Source: Babesia bovis T2Bo (lineage: Eukaryota; Apicomplexa; Aconoidasida; Piroplasmida; Babesiidae). Taken from it: a DNA stretch of 64,000 nucleotides. Position 1 is the first letter of the stretch. Every line of letters starts with the position of its first letter. The stretch covers positions 419,001-483,000 of the forward strand of contig NC_010575.1 in assembly GCF_000165395.2 (NCBI RefSeq), given 5' to 3'. Shown here piece after piece: positions 62,404-64,000 of the stretch. Below the pieces are notes generated by a model. The model did no database searches and was not told the origin of the DNA. It saw nothing but the letters and a program-made list of their open reading frames with translations. The position numbers and the translations under genes are program-made.

Positions 62404-63306
62404 TTATTTAATTGAACCATGTTTTCTCTCGAAATTCTTCATGAGATGTGTTATGACTCTAGACATAATAGGTTGTCCCCGTTTAGTCTTCTCCCCTAAC
62501 AAACGGTGCCTTTCGTATCTGGCTTGCTTCTTTGTTCTGATTTCCCGTTTCTTTTGCTTGATTTTTTCCACCCTTTCATTATGTTGTTGAGCTAAGAGTT
62601 TAGCTCTCTCTTCCCTGAGCTTGAGAGCTTTGGCGTAGACGCCACTGTATTTACCATGCCCTGGCTCTTTGGGTGATAGATTGTTGGCATCTTGGCTGTC
62701 GTTATCCATTTCGTTGTCAACAACTGAAGTTGCATCAAAGTCACTCTTAACCTCGGGGGTCATAACGTTGCGATTACTTGAGCTGCTACCGTCAATATGA
62801 GGTAGTTCAACATCATCAGTGTCAGTGCATGAATTTATGTCTTGTGGCTCATCATAATCTAGATTAGAGCCATTTGCGCTATCCGCAACAGAAACAACAT
62901 GTTTCTTATCACGCTTCCTTGTTCTAGGTGAAGTCTTACTATCACCTTTATGAAGTGATATTTCAGATTTAGATGTTGTTTGCTGTTGTCCATTCACAGA
63001 TGATGTATTTTCGTCATGTTGTAGATAGACTCGTTCAATTTGAGGTTTCACAATCTCAACATGGTGATCTCCAACACTTGAACTAGTTTGGTGAATGGAA
63101 GTCACATTTTGAGCAACTTCAATTGAGTTATTTGAATCAGTTTTACTAGATGTCGTGGATTGTTCAACTGAACGAAGTTGCTTTTTATATTCCTTAAGGC
63201 AACGTTGGTCTGAGATGTATTGCTTGTTCTTGCGCGCTATGGTCTTATTCTTCACGCTGCCCTTCCAATATGCTCCTTGTCCCTTAAAATTCAAATTTTT
63301 CGCCAT
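62404..63306 (-). CDS. FYV7-family rRNA-processing protein
   Basis: A 300-residue single-exon protein beginning MAKNLNFKGQGAYWKG. The C-terminal 90 residues form a charged helix rich in Lys/Arg/Glu (KALKLREERAKLLAQQHNER) and close with KTKRGQPIMSRVITHLMKNF, the Fyv7/rRNA_processing family ending (TKKGQPxMxxRIxHLLxKI). The middle is Ser/Asp/Asn-rich low complexity. FYV7 is needed for early cleavages of pre-rRNA toward 18S rRNA in the nucleolus. An in-frame extension upstream of 63306 has poor coding quality, so the ATG at 63306 is preferred. It converges with UTP23 (stops 91 bp apart). Confidence 0.7.
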   Translation of the reverse strand: MAKNLNFKGQGAYWKGSVKNKTIARKNKQYISDQRCLKEYKKQLRSVEQSTTSSKTDSNNSIEVAQNVTSIHQTSSSVGDHHVEIVKPQIERVYLQHDENTSSVNGQQQTTSKSEISLHKGDSKTSPRTRKRDKKHVVSVADSANGSNLDYDEPQDINSCTDTDDVELPHIDGSSSSNRNVMTPEVKSDFDATSVVDNEMDNDSQDANNLSPKEPGHGKYSGVYAKALKLREERAKLLAQQHNERVEKIKQKKREIRTKKQARYERHRLLGEKTKRGQPIMSRVITHLMKNFERKHGSIK

Positions 63307-63406
63307 TGTGTAAATAATGGCAGCTATATCTGTTATCCGGACTGTCGTTTGTAGTGTGTAGAATATCGATTGATTTCCCAATGCTAAATAACACTAATCA
63401 TTAACA

Positions 63407-64000
63407 ATGACTATCAATTTTGTTCTTTGTAATTCTAGTCTTGAATTGTACCGGGAGAGATCGTCTAAAAGGCGCTCACTTCCTCATTCATTCAGTTTAT
63501 TAAATGAAGAAGATCATTATAGGTAGGTGTCTACTGTTTTCCTAGATGTTGCATTATTTTTGTCATTATTCAGTTATAATCTTATTATATCCCGTTGTGT
63601 AAAACTATGCATCAGTTAGCCGAACGTTGTGTTCGGAACCTTTGTTATATAACATATATTGATTTTATTTTTAGGGAGCCTAAGTCTTCAGATGCAGTTG
63701 TAGAGGATGAAGATTCTGATGCTGAAAATGATGGCACTACTCGTGATTTGAGGGCGAAGCCGAAGAAGTTCCACCGTCGTAACTGGAAGGAAGTTCGACC
63801 TGATATTTTACACTTCTGTTTGCTTGCCATACATGATTCAATCCTTAACAAAGAAAAGCTTGTACAAATATGGGTTCATACATTAAACTCGCAAATATAT
63901 CGTTTTAGTTCTGAGTTCCGTATTCCCAGAACTTTTAAGGTCTTCAATAAGGTCATGGCAAAGTATTTACACTCCAATGCGAAATGTTTGAAACCCGAGG
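63407..64000 (+). CDS. EMG1/NEP1 rRNA pseudouridine N1-methyltransferase (partial, 3' end outside window)
   Basis: Exon 1 63407-63522 and exon 2 from 63675 to the window edge (152-nt intron). The start MTINFVLCNSSLELYR matches the EMG1 opening strand (VVLEGASLE-type). After an acidic insert (SSDAVVEDEDSDAEN) comes NWKEVRPDILHFCLLAIHDS, LNKEKLVQIWVHTLNSQIYR and EFRIPRTFKVFNKVMAKYLH, matching EMG1 (ARPDITHQSLLMLMDSPLNRAG..QVYIHTQKNVLIEVNPQTRIPRTF). EMG1 is a SPOUT-fold enzyme that methylates a pseudouridine of 18S rRNA and assists small-subunit assembly. The SAM-binding knot lies beyond the edge. It is divergent from FYV7 by about 100 bp, so they may share a promoter. Confidence 0.85.

Overview
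This window is nuclear DNA of an apicomplexan, most likely a Babesia-type piroplasm (species not determined). Evidence: densely packed eukaryotic protein genes on both strands; many introns of only 33-41 nt with GT...AG ends; moderately AT-rich sequence; and typical eukaryotic products (SPT6, METTL3, cullin, centrin, V-ATPase subunit e, VDAC, eL28, eL33). The assignment to Babesia is an inference from gene content, compactness and intron size. I recognised no rRNA, tRNA, CRISPR array or mobile element.

Layout. 1-12.1 kb: cullin C-terminus, a Rossmann methyltransferase, an SR/RanBP2 zinc-finger protein, a seven-exon unknown gene, mL49, a small membrane protein, an unknown ORF, a CHCHD2-like mitochondrial protein and a UPF1/SMUBP2-type helicase with dsRBD-like segments. 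12.5-23.1 kb: V-ATPase e, an Alba protein, enoyl-CoA reductase (TECR), a coiled-coil protein, MOZART1, a coiled-coil protein with PH-like repeats, and Y14. 23.5-33.2 kb: SPT6, a mitochondrial membrane protein, METTL3, centrin and a cryptic nine-exon IST1-like gene. 33.4-43.9 kb: a C2/transmembrane protein, small mitochondrial or secreted proteins, eL28, a large cyclin and eL33. 44.8-50.9 kb: VDAC, a CobW/ZNG1 GTPase, a small coiled-coil protein and ERB1/BOP1. 51.6-59 kb: a long coiled-coil protein, a secreted proline-rich cysteine-motif antigen candidate and a multi-pass membrane protein. 59.3-64 kb: a run of ribosome-biogenesis genes (PWP1, UTP23, FYV7, EMG1).

The genes serve gene expression (SPT6, METTL3, Y14, SR protein), ribosome assembly (ERB1, PWP1, UTP23, FYV7, EMG1, eL28, eL33), mitochondria (mL49, VDAC, CHCHD2-like, twin CX9C) and the spindle/centrosome (MOZART1, centrin). 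Many genes are invisible as single open frames. The exon models were rebuilt by hand from splice sites, reading phase and family resemblance, and have not been tested against transcripts.
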